Source: Chaunax sp. Z400
Lineage: Eukaryota > Chordata > Actinopteri > Lophiiformes > Chaunacidae
DNA: 64,000 bases
Assembly: GCA_037577475.1 (NCBI GenBank)
Contig: CM075192.1
Location: 12,433,908-12,497,907 of the forward strand
Direction of reading: 5' to 3'
Position 1 is the stretch's first letter. Each line of letters opens with the position of its first letter. The notes under the pieces are model-generated. The model made no database searches. It had not been told where the DNA came from and was given only the letters and a program-made list of their open reading frames with translations. Of the stretch, positions 11,301 through 21,896 are shown piece after piece. The position numbers and the translations under genes are program-made.

Positions 11301-12490
11301 TCATTTGTGTTTTATTTTTTCCCCTATGTCCTCTTCTAACTCTTCCAGGTTCCCTTCACTGTGAGCGTTGTCCTGCTGAGTTCTGGTCCAATGTTGACCA
11401 AACTGCCTGTATCCCTCGTCAGCTGGACTTCCTCTCCTTTAATGAAACCTTGGGCATTACTCTGACTACAGCTGCTGTGTCTGGAGCTGTGGTGACAACA
11501 GCTGTGTTTGTGGTGTTTCTTTACTATCGTCAGACACCTATGGTAAAAAACATGGAGTGCATTAAAGAGTTTGTTTTGTGCATGAATATTTTTCTCTCTC
11601 TTAGATCGTTCACTAAATTTATTATATTGCTTAAATGTACAAATTTTGTTGGTTAATTTGATTCACAGGTGCGAGCCAACAATTCAGAACTGAGCTTCTT
11701 GCTTCTTCTGTCACTGAAGCTCTGCTTCCTGTGCTCACTGGTGTTCATCGGTCGTCCATCAGTCTGGTCTTGTCGGTTCCAGCAGGCAGCTTTTGGGATC
11801 AGCTTTGTCCTTTGTGTTTCCTGCCTCCTTGTTAAAACACTAGTAGTTCTTGCTGTTTTCCGCTCAGCTGGGCCTGGTGCTGGAGCCTTGATGAAGTGGT
11901 TTGGTCCAGGAAAACAGAGAGGAAGTGTCTGCCTCTTTACCTGTGTACAGGTATAAATAATGGTTTATTTATTAAATGATGAGACCATTATATTATTATT
12001 TACAGTATATGAACAAAAACAATTAATATTAAATAATTACAATGAAATGTGTTGACTTTTTCTTCAGGTTATCATCTGTACCATATGGCTGTCCCTCAGT
12101 CCACCAGTGCCTGAACATGATCTGGGTTTCCAAGGGTCAAAGGTCACCTTGAATTGTGCCATGGTCTCTGTGGTGGGCTTCTCTCTGGTCCTGGGCTATA
12201 TTGGCCTGCTGGCCTGTACCTGCCTCCTCTTGGCCTTTCTTGCTAGGAAACTCCCCGACAACTTCAACGAGGCCAAGCTGATCACCTTCAGCATGCTGAT
12301 CTTCTGTGCTGTCTGGGTGACCTTTGTCCCTGCTTACATTAGCTCTCCAGGGAAGTATGTTGTCGCTGTGGAAATCTTTGCAATCCTGGCCTCTAGCTAT
12401 GGTTTATTGCTCTGTATTTTTGCCCCCAAATGTTTCATCATTCTTTTTAGACCTGAACGAAACACAAAGAAACACTTGATGGCCAGATAG
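8309..12490 (+). CDS. OlfC/V2R-like class C GPCR, gene 2 (11 exons, complete)
   Basis: Coding exons are 8309-8562, 8959-9197, 9354-9445, 9587-9766, 9884-10072, 10183-10737, 10819-11028, 11122-11245, 11349-11542, 11669-11950 and 12068-12490, totalling 2742 nt (913 aa). Introns are 81-396 bp, all GT-AG. The signal peptide is residues 1-28. The Venus-flytrap domain runs to about 573, with amino-acid-site equivalents Ser178, Ser201, Asp221, Tyr249 and Glu328. A serine-rich loop lies between Cys390 and Cys437. The nine-cysteine domain is about 577-635 (CTESC, CCFDC, C, CERC, C). TM1 is about 648-672 and the last helices about 800-890, ending PKCFIILFRPERNTKKH. N-glycosylation sequons include NNS, NNT, NWT, NVT and NES. 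The ATG is chosen because it opens the hydrophobic leader and is conserved in genes 1-5. Genes 3 and 4 are its closest relatives. Confidence 0.95.
9255..9321. repeat. CA plus TATA-palindrome tract in gene 2 intron 2
   Basis: A short CA run is followed by alternating TATATATCTATATATAGA units that are self-complementary. Genes 3 (about 24213-24263) and 4 (about 35360-35408) carry shorter versions. Genes 1, 5 and 7 lack it, which groups genes 2-4. Confidence 0.8.
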
Positions 12491-13882
12491 TTTTTCTTGA
12501 TCTAATGTGTGCACACACTCACACCCATTTTTCCCTGGTTCTGTATTATGCATGTGTTCATGAGATAATGTTATGTCCATTCTTTTGACCTAAATGTTAA
12601 TTCCTATGTACGTAGTTGTGTGGAGTAATTAAGAGTCTTATAGCAACACAGAAAATAGATTTTAAAAATGTTACTTATCTATTTTACCCAAATAACTTAC
12701 TTCCTGCAAGCATTGTTTGTCATGGCAAATTACACAGCTTGTGTACCATTGTTTGTTATTGTTCTTGTTTTTTTCTCAATAATCAATTAAAGAATGTTCC
12801 CTTTCACAATGGGCTGGTGTCATATGCTCTTGTGTTATAACATTAAAATTCATAAAACTGCTCTTTAAAAAATAGTGTTTCAGATTGATTCATCACAGCA
12901 GCTAAAAATAAAATCTTAAGGGTTACAGAAATATCTGAAATCTGCTATTCATTATTGTAACGACACCTCAAATAATTTTAAAGATGGAAAGAGATGGTGA
13001 GATTGCAGGGTTTGAGGATTAGCTACAACTTTGCTGCACTGAATGTACTCAATAACGACCACTAGATGTAGGCATTTGATGCTGTTCTGATGCTTCTTTC
13101 ATCATCTTTCAAAAAGGTCTCTTACTTAATGGACTTGAGAGTTGTACGTCTGAAATTACCTTGTGTAGTTTTCTCTAATCTTAGTGCTGAGTGGGGTAAT
13201 CTATTCTATAGTCTAAAATGTAGAAATCAGTTTCAGTTTCAAATTAAAATTATGAATGATTTTTAAAATCAAAAGACAGCCTATTTGCTCAGATTCAACA
13301 ACAAACTGTTTAAAGGCAACCATAGTTAACTTTCCATCTTGTAGTTACAGAATAGAAAATGTGGAGAAAACGATTGGAAAAGACTCATACACTACAAGAG
13401 AATTGCAACATTATATGAAAAAAAAACAACAAGTTAAAGTACAATGGTCGTGGTTTTCTGAGTTCACTTTGCTAATCAAATCCACGAAGTATTGCTATGT
13501 GCTATGTGCTGAGTGCATGAATCTTTGCACATTCTTAGTCAGGATATTGGTCAAAAAGAGTAACCCGGAATTTATCCAGACGGTATCGTATTGCTATTAC
13601 AATGGTCTACCCTCTATAATTTTTCCTTCATATGACACTGATTTCCAATGATATGTCTAGCATTTTGCACTGAAAGACAGCATATCAGTTGTGTGTTCTT
13701 GTTAGTAACAGATATCTCAATAAAAAAAACAAATGCCACTTTTCCATGTAAAGTACAAGCATAATCAATTCCAAATTAATTTTGGAATCCTGACAGGTTT
13801 AGCTCCATTTAATATCTCAGAAGGATCTGTTTATTAGAGAGTCACTGCATGGTAAAGATCCTTGTTTTCTAAATTGCAGGCC
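12491..13882 (+). other. Gene 2 3' flank (duplicated module)
   Basis: Non-coding 3' flank, closely matching 27431-28793 after gene 3 and 38578-39818 after gene 4. ATTAAA/AATAAA-type hexamers occur (for example near 12785 and 12908) but none can be singled out as the poly(A) signal. The 131-codon frame at 13256-13651 has no ATG start and no family resemblance, so it is not called. Confidence 0.6.
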
Positions 13883-13975
13883 CAGTGTTTCCCCTATATT
13901 CATTCAGCAGCAGTGCACAACCGCCGCTAGATTATAAGCGCCACCGCTAAACTTTCTCCTGATCATTAATATCAA
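13883..13975 (+). mobile_element. hAT-like terminal fragment (CAGTGTTTCCCC end)
   Basis: CAGTGTTTCCCCTATA followed by a GCAGTGC...CCGCCGCTAGA segment resembles the 5' terminus of non-autonomous hAT elements common in fish. Only one end is present. The other end is absent, presumably lost when the gypsy sequence that follows was joined. The same junction is repeated at 39819. Confidence 0.45.
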
Positions 13976-14036
13976 CGAGCTACTAATGATTTTCACTCTC
14001 GTATTGTGTGAACACGACAAAACGTTATCTTGGAAC

Positions 14037-14660
14037 TGTTTTGATTCATCAACTAGTGCATCAAATCCTCCCGAAACCTCTCCTCACTCTTCAAAGGACA
14101 CCTATGTAAATGTGGCCCTGGAGTCCCTGCTGCCCAAAATGTCGCCAGCAGACCATCTCCAGTCCTTCCTGAAGACGTTTGAGGCAACAGCAGGGGCGTG
14201 TGAGTGGCCAGTGGCGGGGTGGGCCGAGCGGCTGCTGCCTCTGCCACTGTCTGAGGAGGCACAGACAGCGACGCTCAGTTTGCCTCCAATTGCCAGGAAG
14301 AGCGGTACTCGACCGTATGGGGCCCTCGCCAGATGATCATCTGAGAAAGCCCCGGGATGCCAGGTTGGGATGCACTGACAATTACCTTAGAAGCTGAGGG
14401 ACACAGCAAGATGGTGGCTTCAGCCGGGGGACTCTGCAGGCATTGAGAGAGTGCTGGAGCAGCTGGTCCTGGAGCTGTTTCTGGAGAGGCTCCTAGTTGG
14501 GACCTCGGACTAAATCCGGTGTCATCATTCAGTAACGGTCGAGGCTGCCATCATGCTGGCGAAGGACCATCTTGTTGTCCACTCAGGCGCAGGAGTCGTG
14601 AGGGGGGACGCCTCCACCAATGAACCCAAGCCCTGGCGCCACGGACAAATACCCTCCTTG
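14037..14660 (+). pseudogene. Gmr1-like gypsy gag remnant, copy i
   Basis: The frame from 13986 to 14336 shows a SCAN-like capsid motif (HLQSFLKTFEATAGACEWP, then WAERLLPLPLSEEAQ). After a frame change it continues as LEQLVLELFLERL and AIMLAKDHL, the usual order in SCAN-related gypsy gag proteins. Stops and shifts make it non-functional. It is the 5' part of a decayed Ty3/gypsy element with protease and integrase farther 3'. A second copy at 39973-40600 has the same breaks, so the decay preceded duplication. Confidence 0.7.
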
Positions 14661-14789
14661 CTACATTACAATGCTCCGTCTCCCCAATACAACCCTCAGC
14701 TCTCCCCCGGACTAATTCCGCTGTGTTTCCTCTTTAGGGTTGAGCCGCTACAAGCCCTGTCCACAGGGCTCCTCAAACGCCAGGGCAGG

Positions 14790-15173
14790 AGTGCTGGAGG
14801 TGTGGGTGGCCCGGACACTTGCGCCTAGATTGTCTGCTAATGGATGTCGGTCAGGTGGTCCAGGTTGTTGGCCCTCTGGTGCATTCCCCCAGTTCCAGGG
14901 ACACATACAGCGTTAGGATCCAAGAGGGTGTGCACCAGACTATGGTGGAGTCTGGCTGCTTGCAGTCCATGATACATCATCACCTGGTTTGCAATGGTGA
15001 AGTCATCATGGGTGGATCTTAGGTGTGTGCATGGGGACGGTCACAGACATCCTGTGGTGCCATTAGAAATTTGCTTTTGGGGAAAAAAGCATAGACTTAA
15101 GGCTGCAGTGAGCTCATGCCTTACGCACCCGTGGATTTTGGGTTCAGATTGGCCAGGGTTTAATCAGTTAGTG
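14790..15173 (+). pseudogene. Gmr1-like gypsy protease remnant, copy i
   Basis: Interrupted frames carry protease-region features: ESGCLQSMIHH (degenerate for the catalytic DSG/DTG), then WVDLRCVHGDGHRHPVVPLE, GKKHRLKAAVSSCLTHP and the downstream hallmark ILGSDWPGF. The sequence is broken by stops and ends exactly at the hAT insertion point. It lies 3' of gag and 5' of integrase. Confidence 0.65.
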
Positions 15174-16102
15174 CAGGGGTTCCCAAAGTGGGGATTGCGA
15201 CCGACGCCGAGGGGGGTCGCGAGATGATTTTCAGAATGCTCCTAAATTTACTTTTTCTTCTGGCTTAACACCACAAGAGGGCGCCAAGATATCAAATAAT
15301 GCAAAGTAGACGGGCTTTTGTTTGGCTGTTTAAGAAACCAAATTTCAGAATCCTCTTGATGTGACCCCTGAGGTGATTACGACAGATTAACGACAGTATC
15401 ATTTGCAGGTGACAGGTCACTTTACAGCGCCACAGTAAACATCACAGACATCACACACACACGTCCAAGGCTGCGATGGACGCACTGACGCCGTTTGGCT
15501 GTACATACCTGTGCGAAAAGACTTTCTCGGCACTGACATATATTAAAAATAAATACAGATCGCATCTAGACGTGGAGGGTGATCTCCGAGTTGCCATCTC
15601 CAAAATTAAGCCCAGAATGGATTTGCTGTGTTCCACGCATAGTGCCCAACCATCTCATTAGGTGAGATTAACGCTGAAACATGCTAATTCCCAAAATGTA
15701 AATTTGCACCGCAACAATGATCACGTTTACTCAGTGCTACAGTTTATGGCTATTACTTTGACTGAGATATTCTTCTGCTAACATGGAAATGAAAGTATTG
15801 TGTCAAAATTAAGTTTGCACATGACAGCAACAATGTTCACTCATAAGTTACATGGAGATTACTTTGACTGACATATTCTGCTTTTATCTTATAGTAAATT
15901 GTTATATGTAAAATCATATCATGGTTGTCAGGCTGTTCTGTTCTTTTGTGTTGTCGTTATGCCGTGTTTTGATACGCCTATTAGTGCGTGCGTCCTGTGC
16001 GCACGTTTTCTTATGTTTGAGTCACCTCCTGGGATAGTGGGGGTCGCCAGTCTCTGCACCCTTATTTTGGGGGTCGCGGGCTGAAAAGTTTGGGAACCCC
16101 TG
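15174..16102 (+). mobile_element. Non-autonomous hAT element, copy i (929 bp)
   Basis: Terminal inverted repeats are CAGGGGTTCCCAAAGT at the left and the complementary TTTGGGAACCCCTG at the right. The element is flanked by a perfect 8-bp duplication AGTTAGTG (15166-15173 and 16103-16110), the hAT signature. It interrupts the gypsy protease/integrase interval. Internally it keeps only a transposase C-terminal piece. Confidence 0.93.
15476..15661 (+). pseudogene. hAT transposase C-terminal fragment, copy i
   Basis: A 61-codon frame contains FGCTYLCEKTFSALTYIKNK, then YRSHL and LRVAISKIKPRMDLL. This is the dimerisation-region signature of hAT transposases (STYLCEQxFS...KxKxRSxL) related to ZBED-type proteins. 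The RNase-H-like catalytic core is missing, so it cannot encode an active transposase. The copy at 41403-41588 is equally open and differs by a few substitutions. Confidence 0.75.
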
Positions 16103-16244
16103 AGTTAGTGGGTAATGTGCAGGGGTGCATTCAAAACCGATAGGGACATATGATGTGTGCTGTGATATGCGATACTGTATGTGTGTCTGACACTGTGGCT
16201 GGGGAATGTGAACAGGTGGCTCCTCCACAGGAAGTCCTGCGGGG

Positions 16245-17028
16245 TCCCACGTTACATTTCGAAGAGGATTTTTCCGGTGGCGCAGTCACAAGATGACTTT
16301 GCCTTCGACCAAGTGATGAATTGGTGTACCCTGACATGGTACAAATGTGTCCCTATTTTGCATTTGTTAGAGACAGACTGTACAGAATGAGTCATGACCC
16401 TCGGACAGGAGAAGATCACCCTCAGTTGTTGGTGCCCAAAAGCCATCAGGAAATGTTTTTGCAGGCGGCTCATTATAACCCAATGGCTGGCCACATGGGA
16501 TATGACAAAACATTAAGTCGGATAATGACCTGATTTTATTGGCTGAGCATTCAGGGAGAAGAGCGCCTCTGGTGCGCCTCTTGCCCCGAATGTCAGCTGG
16601 TAAACCAACCGGCCATTCCCAGATTGCCTTTGCGCCCATTACCTTTGATGGAGGTTCCATTTGAGCGTATGGAATGAATGGACCTCATCGGGTCATTTCA
16701 CCGGAGTGCACAGGAATATCACTTTGTGTTGGTTTATTCACAATGACGAACAAAATTGGATTAAGTGGTTCAAACTTCTGTTATTTTCAGTTCACCATTT
16801 GGAAACTCCCCAGGCCCACAGGGGGTTTTCCCCCTTTGAACTGTTGTTTGGGAGGAAACCACGCGTTGCTCTGGACCTCCTTAAAGAAAGCTGGGAGGAC
16901 GATCCAAGCCCTTGTAAAAATGAAATTCAATACATCCTGGGAGCTGAGAGCAAAACTTCACACACTTTTATTGCTACACATTTTCATTACATGTCATTTT
17001 CGGGTCCACTGGACCTGAGGGGAACATA
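16245..17028 (+). pseudogene. Gmr1-like gypsy integrase remnant, copy i
   Basis: Degenerate frames show the integrase N-terminal zinc-finger region (HYNPMAGHMGYDKTLSRI, then CASCPECQLVNQP), a fragment of the catalytic-core entry (MDLIGSF) and the C-terminal QAHRGFSPFELLFGRKPR motif. About 280 bp of core present in copies ii and iii is deleted near 16730. The remnant ends abruptly at about 16975, where it joins the receptor upstream flank, so the RT, RNase H and LTR kept in copy iii are missing here. Confidence 0.8.
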
Positions 17029-17032
17029 AAGG

Positions 17033-18644
17033 TGTTGGGCCACATGGTACAGGCCCCTGAAACAAAGAAAGGCCTGCAGATTCCACAAAGCCTGACTCAG
17101 GCCTACATCTATCTACAAGAGCCTGATAAGACCAGAAGGAGCCAACCTGTAAGACAATGGAGCACAAAAGACTCCATTTTCCAGGCTGCCATGCTGCCTA
17201 GGTGTGAAATTCCTCCACCAGACTCTTGGCTGTCATTGGAGGAAACCCAGGAGGAACCACAGGGGTCCCTCTAAAGTCACCAGGAGTATATAAGTGGGAA
17301 TTTCTCTCTGCTAGCTCTCTCTTCTCCTGCTCCTGCTCTTCACCTGGCTCCCAGCCACATCTGCCTCCCAAGGGAGCACCTTTTTCCCTCCTCACCTCCT
17401 ACCCGCTCTGTAGTCCTGTAAGGACTGGCGCCGCTCCACGCAAGCAGCAGTCCGATCGTCTCCTTGCCAGTCCCAGTAACGATCCCTGTATAACGCACGG
17501 AGTGCTCCTGTAACGCTCTCATTGAAGATAAAAAGGACCAGAGACGACCCCGTGTTTCATCTGCCACATCAACCCTGCTGTTTTCCTCCGCCACACTGCG
17601 AGAGCCAACTAAAGTTGCTCTAAACGCTGTCCCGCCGAGGATCAGCTGAATCTCACAGCAACACAACAACACAACACTTTGTCAGGAGCCGCGACTCGGA
17701 GGACCGAGCCGGACCTCAAAGGACGAAAGGACCTCTTTGCCAGCTTCCCTTCTTCTACAAAGTAAGAGGCTTAAGTCTGGGCAGAGTAGATTGTTTGTGT
17801 ATTGTGGACTTGCTGTTTTTGCTGCTTTAAACTGTTAGAGCTAGCTTTTGTTATTGTTCGCTGACGGTGTTAATCACCGATTGTTGTACGCTGATTGTTG
17901 GGACATCCTTCTTTTCCACCCACTCTTTTCCTCTACTTCTCTATTTCTTCTCTTTCTCCTTCTTTCTCTTCACACACACACACACACACACACGCATACA
18001 CTCATTCAGGTTTAAGAGCTTGGTGAGCCCCAGCGCCATTTGCAATTGTTCAAACTTCGTGGCCATCTCTGAGTACCTCCTCCTCTCTCTTAGATCCTCT
18101 CTCACACACAAACGCATATACACACACACACACACACATATAAGCACATCCACACACTCAGAGACATACACACACATCCACACACACATGCTTGCTTGTA
18201 CCTGCATGATTGTCAGTAGTAGTTGTAGATAACTGAGTTAATTAATGAAGTGTGTTGACTGAAGGTCGATTTGCGAATTTTAATAAACTTTGTTATATTT
18301 TAAAGAGAAGTTGTTTGTATTATTTTCCATTAATACTGTTTTAAAGGCTGGTTGCGAGGGTCAGTGCACGTACTCTTCCCTTCATCGTTCATGTGAGACT
18401 GAACAGAGTTTGGTTAATTGTTTCCCTGTTTCCAGGGTGGTGCCCCGTAGTTATTATTAATTTTAATAATAATATTAAATTCAATCGATCATTGATGATG
18501 ATTTTTCCCTGTCTCCAGGGTGGTGCCCCGTAATCATTATTAATTTTAGTAATAACATCAAATTCATTAAATAATTAATGATCATTTTTAATAATCATTA
18601 ATTACACTCTATTAACCAAATTTGCCCTATTGATAGCCCCAACA
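17033..18644 (+). repeat. 5' LTR of element A (1612 bp)
   Basis: The LTR starts TGTTGGG and ends CCCAACA, a 7-bp inverted terminus. It contains a TATA box at 17287-17294, a pyrimidine-rich stretch and CA microsatellites (about 17971-18000 and 18119-18140), and AATAAA at 18282. The 3' part contains two copies of the phrase CCAGGGTGGTGCCCCGTA. The distance of about 1 kb between TATA and AATAAA implies an unusually long R region or an additional upstream poly(A) signal. Confidence 0.85.
17287..17294 (+). promoter_or_regulatory. LTR A TATA box
   Basis: TATATAAG within the 5' LTR, followed by a pyrimidine-rich region. It is the most plausible LTR promoter. The 5' LTR of element B has lost this segment in a deletion of about 0.4 kb. 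Confidence 0.6.
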
Positions 18645-18647
18645 TTC

Positions 18648-18664
18648 TGGTGCCCCGTGTGAGG
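18648..18664 (+). other. Primer-binding site of element A
   Basis: TGGTGCCCCGTGTGAGG begins three bases after the LTR end, where a tRNA 3'-CCA would pair. I cannot assign the tRNA by eye. Element B has the same site at 31100-31116. Confidence 0.65.
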
Positions 18665-18837
18665 CTCTTAATATACCAGCTTTATTACAGTAATACGAAT
18701 TGATAGTAGAATTATTGTATTATAATATAGGGATTATAATAAGGATAATTCTGCTAGCCACTGTGCAGAGAGCATCAACTACCCAAGTAGATGTTTGACC
18801 AGGCACCCCACGTCCTAGCGACATAGACCTGCAGAAG

Positions 18838-19200
18838 GTGATCGCTGCCCTCCTCCCCTCCTCTACAGAGGATATGGAGAACTTCAACAGCTGCAATGTC
18901 AGCAGCTGTGACAGTAAATTACAGGAACTGGTTGACTATGTCAACAACCCAGCCAGGCAGAAAGAGCACGCTGTCCCGAGCCTGGTGGGCCAAATGTTCC
19001 AGCTCCTTCACAGCAGAATCAAACTGCAAACTGCAGCCTTTCAGGTACAGGCCGCCCAGCTGCAGAAGGAGCTTTCAAGCCTGCGCGCGCAGAACCAGAC
19101 TCCCCAGCAAAGGGTAGAGGAGCGCGAAGAAACCCAGGCTGCTCAGGTTAGTGGAGCTGTCACAGCACATCCTCTGACCTTGAAGAAGACCCCTTTTTAA
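18838..19200 (+). pseudogene. Short 5' gag-region ORF of element A
   Basis: The 120-codon frame starts at a GTG; its first ATG is at 18874. It encodes a polar segment with a coiled-coil-like stretch (LQTAAFQVQAAQLQKELSSL) and ends TPF-stop. The next gag frame lies in the -1 register and begins at once, so the two may originally have been joined by frameshifting or a mutation. The arrangement is the same in element B (31608-31970), so it was present before duplication. Confidence 0.6.
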
Positions 19201-19202
19201 AC

Positions 19203-20177
19203 GTGGTCCACCGAGAAACGTTCACTAGGAGCCAAAGGGCGTCCAGTGGTACGGTTTCTGACTTCCCCTCCGGGGACCGCTACCAAGCGCTCCCAACGGT
19301 CCACTCTTTGGGCTCATGTGCCACATTCTCCAGGGCAACACATCGGTCTATTCCTGACCGACATTGCGAGCCCTCTAAACAGGTTGATGTCCCACCACAG
19401 AGGTGGAGACACCCGCTGCCCAGTGAGCTGCAGGCGTCACGCAACTCACAGCCCTGCTTTACCCGGAGTCCATCTCCACCATACCGGGGAAATCTCAAGT
19501 ACCCACGGTCCAGTGAGTCGCCAGTGTCATGCAACTCGCAGACCCGCTTTACCTGGAGTCCATCTCCACCATACCATGGAAACTTCAGGCACCCGCTGGC
19601 CGGTGAACTGCCGACATCACACAGTTCGCGTCACCGCTATGCTCACACTCCTTCCTCACCACAAAGGGGGGACCTTGAACCCCTATCTTCCGGTGAGACA
19701 CATGCATCATGGAGATCGCACCCACACTCTACCAGGACTCCGTCCCCACAGAGCAGGAGGAGTCATCGACTTCCTCACCGTGGCGACTTGAGCGACTATG
19801 GGACCTCTGATGACTCCGACGGTCCCCGCTCACACTGCCACAGAGGTTTGCGGATTCGACAGCTAGAGTCCCTAGCGAGTGACATGGAGCGTTTTGATCC
19901 CAGTAGTCGAGATTCAAATATCGATGACTACCTGCGGGAAGTCGAGCGCTGCCTCCCTGATCTGCCTGATGCTTCGCCACGCGAACAGCTCAAGCTGATA
20001 TGGAAAACCACAGCTAGGAGCGTCCATGCGTTCATGGAATCCCTGCCAGCTAGCATCCGAGACTGCTACTCAGCCCTTTGTAAAGTCCTGCGTGAGGAAT
20101 ATTCACTGTACACAGATGAAATCTCCGCCACCCTTGGTGCCCTCACCATCGTGCAAAGGACGCACGAATCACCATGA
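19203..20177 (+). pseudogene. Gag of element A, interrupted by a stop
   Basis: The N-terminal half is rich in Ser, Pro, Arg and His with repeated SPSPPY/HRG-type units. The C-terminal half is a capsid-like segment (NIDDYLREVERCL, then REQLKLIWKTTARSVHAFME). A TGA at 20175-20177 interrupts the frame where element B has CGA. Similarity continues to about 20480 (FKSLFLHNLH, then a basic RGKKD-like region). It is flanked by LTRs with a target duplication, so it is retroelement gag, not a domesticated host gene. The retroelement class is uncertain. Confidence 0.75.
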
Positions 20178-20482
20178 GAGTACTACTGCCGCCTGAGGAG
20201 CGCGTACTTTCAAGGTCGTAATGCACCGGGTTTAGAGGAGAGTGGATTCTTTAAGTCCCTCTTCCTTCATAACCTCCATGAAAGCATACGGTTTAACGTC
20301 ACAATGCATTGCAGAGAACGTAAATACACGATGCAAGAAATCAGGAGGTATGCACAGCTAGCATGGGAGACGCGTATGCGTCCCGCTAGATTGCATGAAG
20401 GCGACCCCAGAGTCCTGGGGATCCAAACATTACAGGATCCTAGTTTGACGCTTAAAGGCAACGAAATGCCTCGCTGGTAAGA

Positions 20483-21896
20483 AAGATACTAGAAGAGGAC
20501 ATCGAAGGCGCCGACCACCCCATAGACAGGCTCGGCAACAGAACCAGGGGGGTGATGACCAAACACACCCCCAGATTCACGGCAAGCCAAATTGGCAGAC
20601 TACACCTGTACCAAATGGCAAGGTCCAGTTCAAACAGAACTCAAATCGATGGGACCGAGAAAATAAGGGGGAGCATATGGCTTCAACTTCTCCCAGATGG
20701 CAGGTCTCAGAACAGGATTTGGAGCATGTAGTCCGCACAAGCATAACAGAGACAACCAAACAAATTAGCATGTCCCATCATCCATTAGGGCCACCCGACT
20801 CCTCAGAGGAGTCTGACCCTGATCCCCATTGGCATGACTAGGCCAGGTACCTGCCCCTCCTTCCAAAGTCTACTTTGTAGGCAGGTATCTCCCTTAAACA
20901 GCCATTCCTGATGCTCCACATCCTTCTTTCTGCACCTTCTTAAACAACTTTGTACACAAGGACAACGTCCAATGTGGATGCCCCACAGCAGGGTAAGGGA
21001 GGGTGTCGACGCTCTCGCTCTCTGCCTGACTCCTGTTAGCCATGGTGAATCGACATTCATTTCTCTTTTCAGTGACTTAGCAGGCCTTAGAGACTTTGTC
21101 AGAAGTGGTTAGGCAAGACATAACTAATGTCTGCGTAGTTAATGATTTAATGCAGGACCTCATCAGAGAGGCCAGCTCCTCGGTCAACAGCCTGATCAGG
21201 AAAGGATTCCAGCCTTTCTGGTCTCCCTAGACCTTGTCGAGCAAATCATTAGCACTACCACTACCATTGTCGTGAAGCCTCACAGGCACATCTGACATAT
21301 AGCCTTGGCAGTGTAAGTCTGATCCATTTAAATTCCCCAGAACTGGAATTAGGATTGTATTCTAAGTCTACACATAATAGAGAGACAAACCTATACAGAC
21401 TAAAAGTCTGCACTGAATGTGGATTAGGTAAGGGTAATACACATGTGAACCTTAACACACCACCAACAGCTACAGGCCCGACTGGACTCCCTCCTAGTTG
21501 TGCAGCCTTGCTTCACACCTCAATCTGTGCCCATCCCACCGGCTAACCCCAATCCTTTTCGTGGTTAAGCCTACCGACTCTCCATCTCAAACTCTTTCCT
21601 TTCACCTTACTCATTGTGTTTTATTTTGGGTTTACTTGATGTTGTGATTATCTTACCACGGTAGTAAATTAGGAATTATCTGCCCAGACTATGCCTCATT
21701 ATCTGCCCAGACTATGCCTCATTATCTGCCCAGATTATGCCTCATTATCTGCCCAGACACTATGGACTGTGTGAATCTTGTAAGTCTGTGGACTCTATGA
21801 ACTGCCTCAATGTTACAGGAAACCATGGACTGTGTAACCCTCAGGACACCTCAACCAACAGAGCTGTTCGGCCCTAGAGTTGCTGGCCGCGGTCAG
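20483..21896 (+). other. Decayed internal region of element A
   Basis: The first part continues the basic gag tail seen in element B up to about 20722. Beyond that, frames are short and no protease, RT, integrase or envelope motif is recognisable. It is absent from element B, where gag joins the 3' LTR directly. Confidence 0.5.
21675..21758 (+). repeat. 23-bp tandem repeat in element A
   Basis: About 3.7 copies of ATTATCTGCCCAGACTATG followed by CCTC, with one substitution in the third unit. It is a local minisatellite within the decayed internal region. It has no spacers, so it is not CRISPR-like. Confidence 0.95.

Noticed and set aside
11543..11656. Exon 9 readable through intron 9 for about 38 codons
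   Set aside because: Clear GT-AG borders and the gene 6 structure support splicing. Retention would end the receptor after the first helix, so it is treated as chance.
13256..13651. Open frame of 131 codons after gene 2, with a counterpart at 28218-28622 after gene 3
   Set aside because: It begins at a non-ATG codon, has no domain or motif, and is removed by a deletion after gene 4. The similarity is explained by duplication of the 3' flank.
17867..18232. Frames encoding long Thr-His or Val-Cys repeats
   Set aside because: They are translations of CA/TG microsatellites within the LTR, not genes.
18648..18664. Assigning the primer-binding site to a specific tRNA
   Set aside because: The match could not be decided by eye. 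A tRNA 3'-end comparison is needed.
21675..21758. Regular 23-bp repeats that could suggest a CRISPR array
   Set aside because: The units are directly tandem with no spacers, in vertebrate retroelement DNA.
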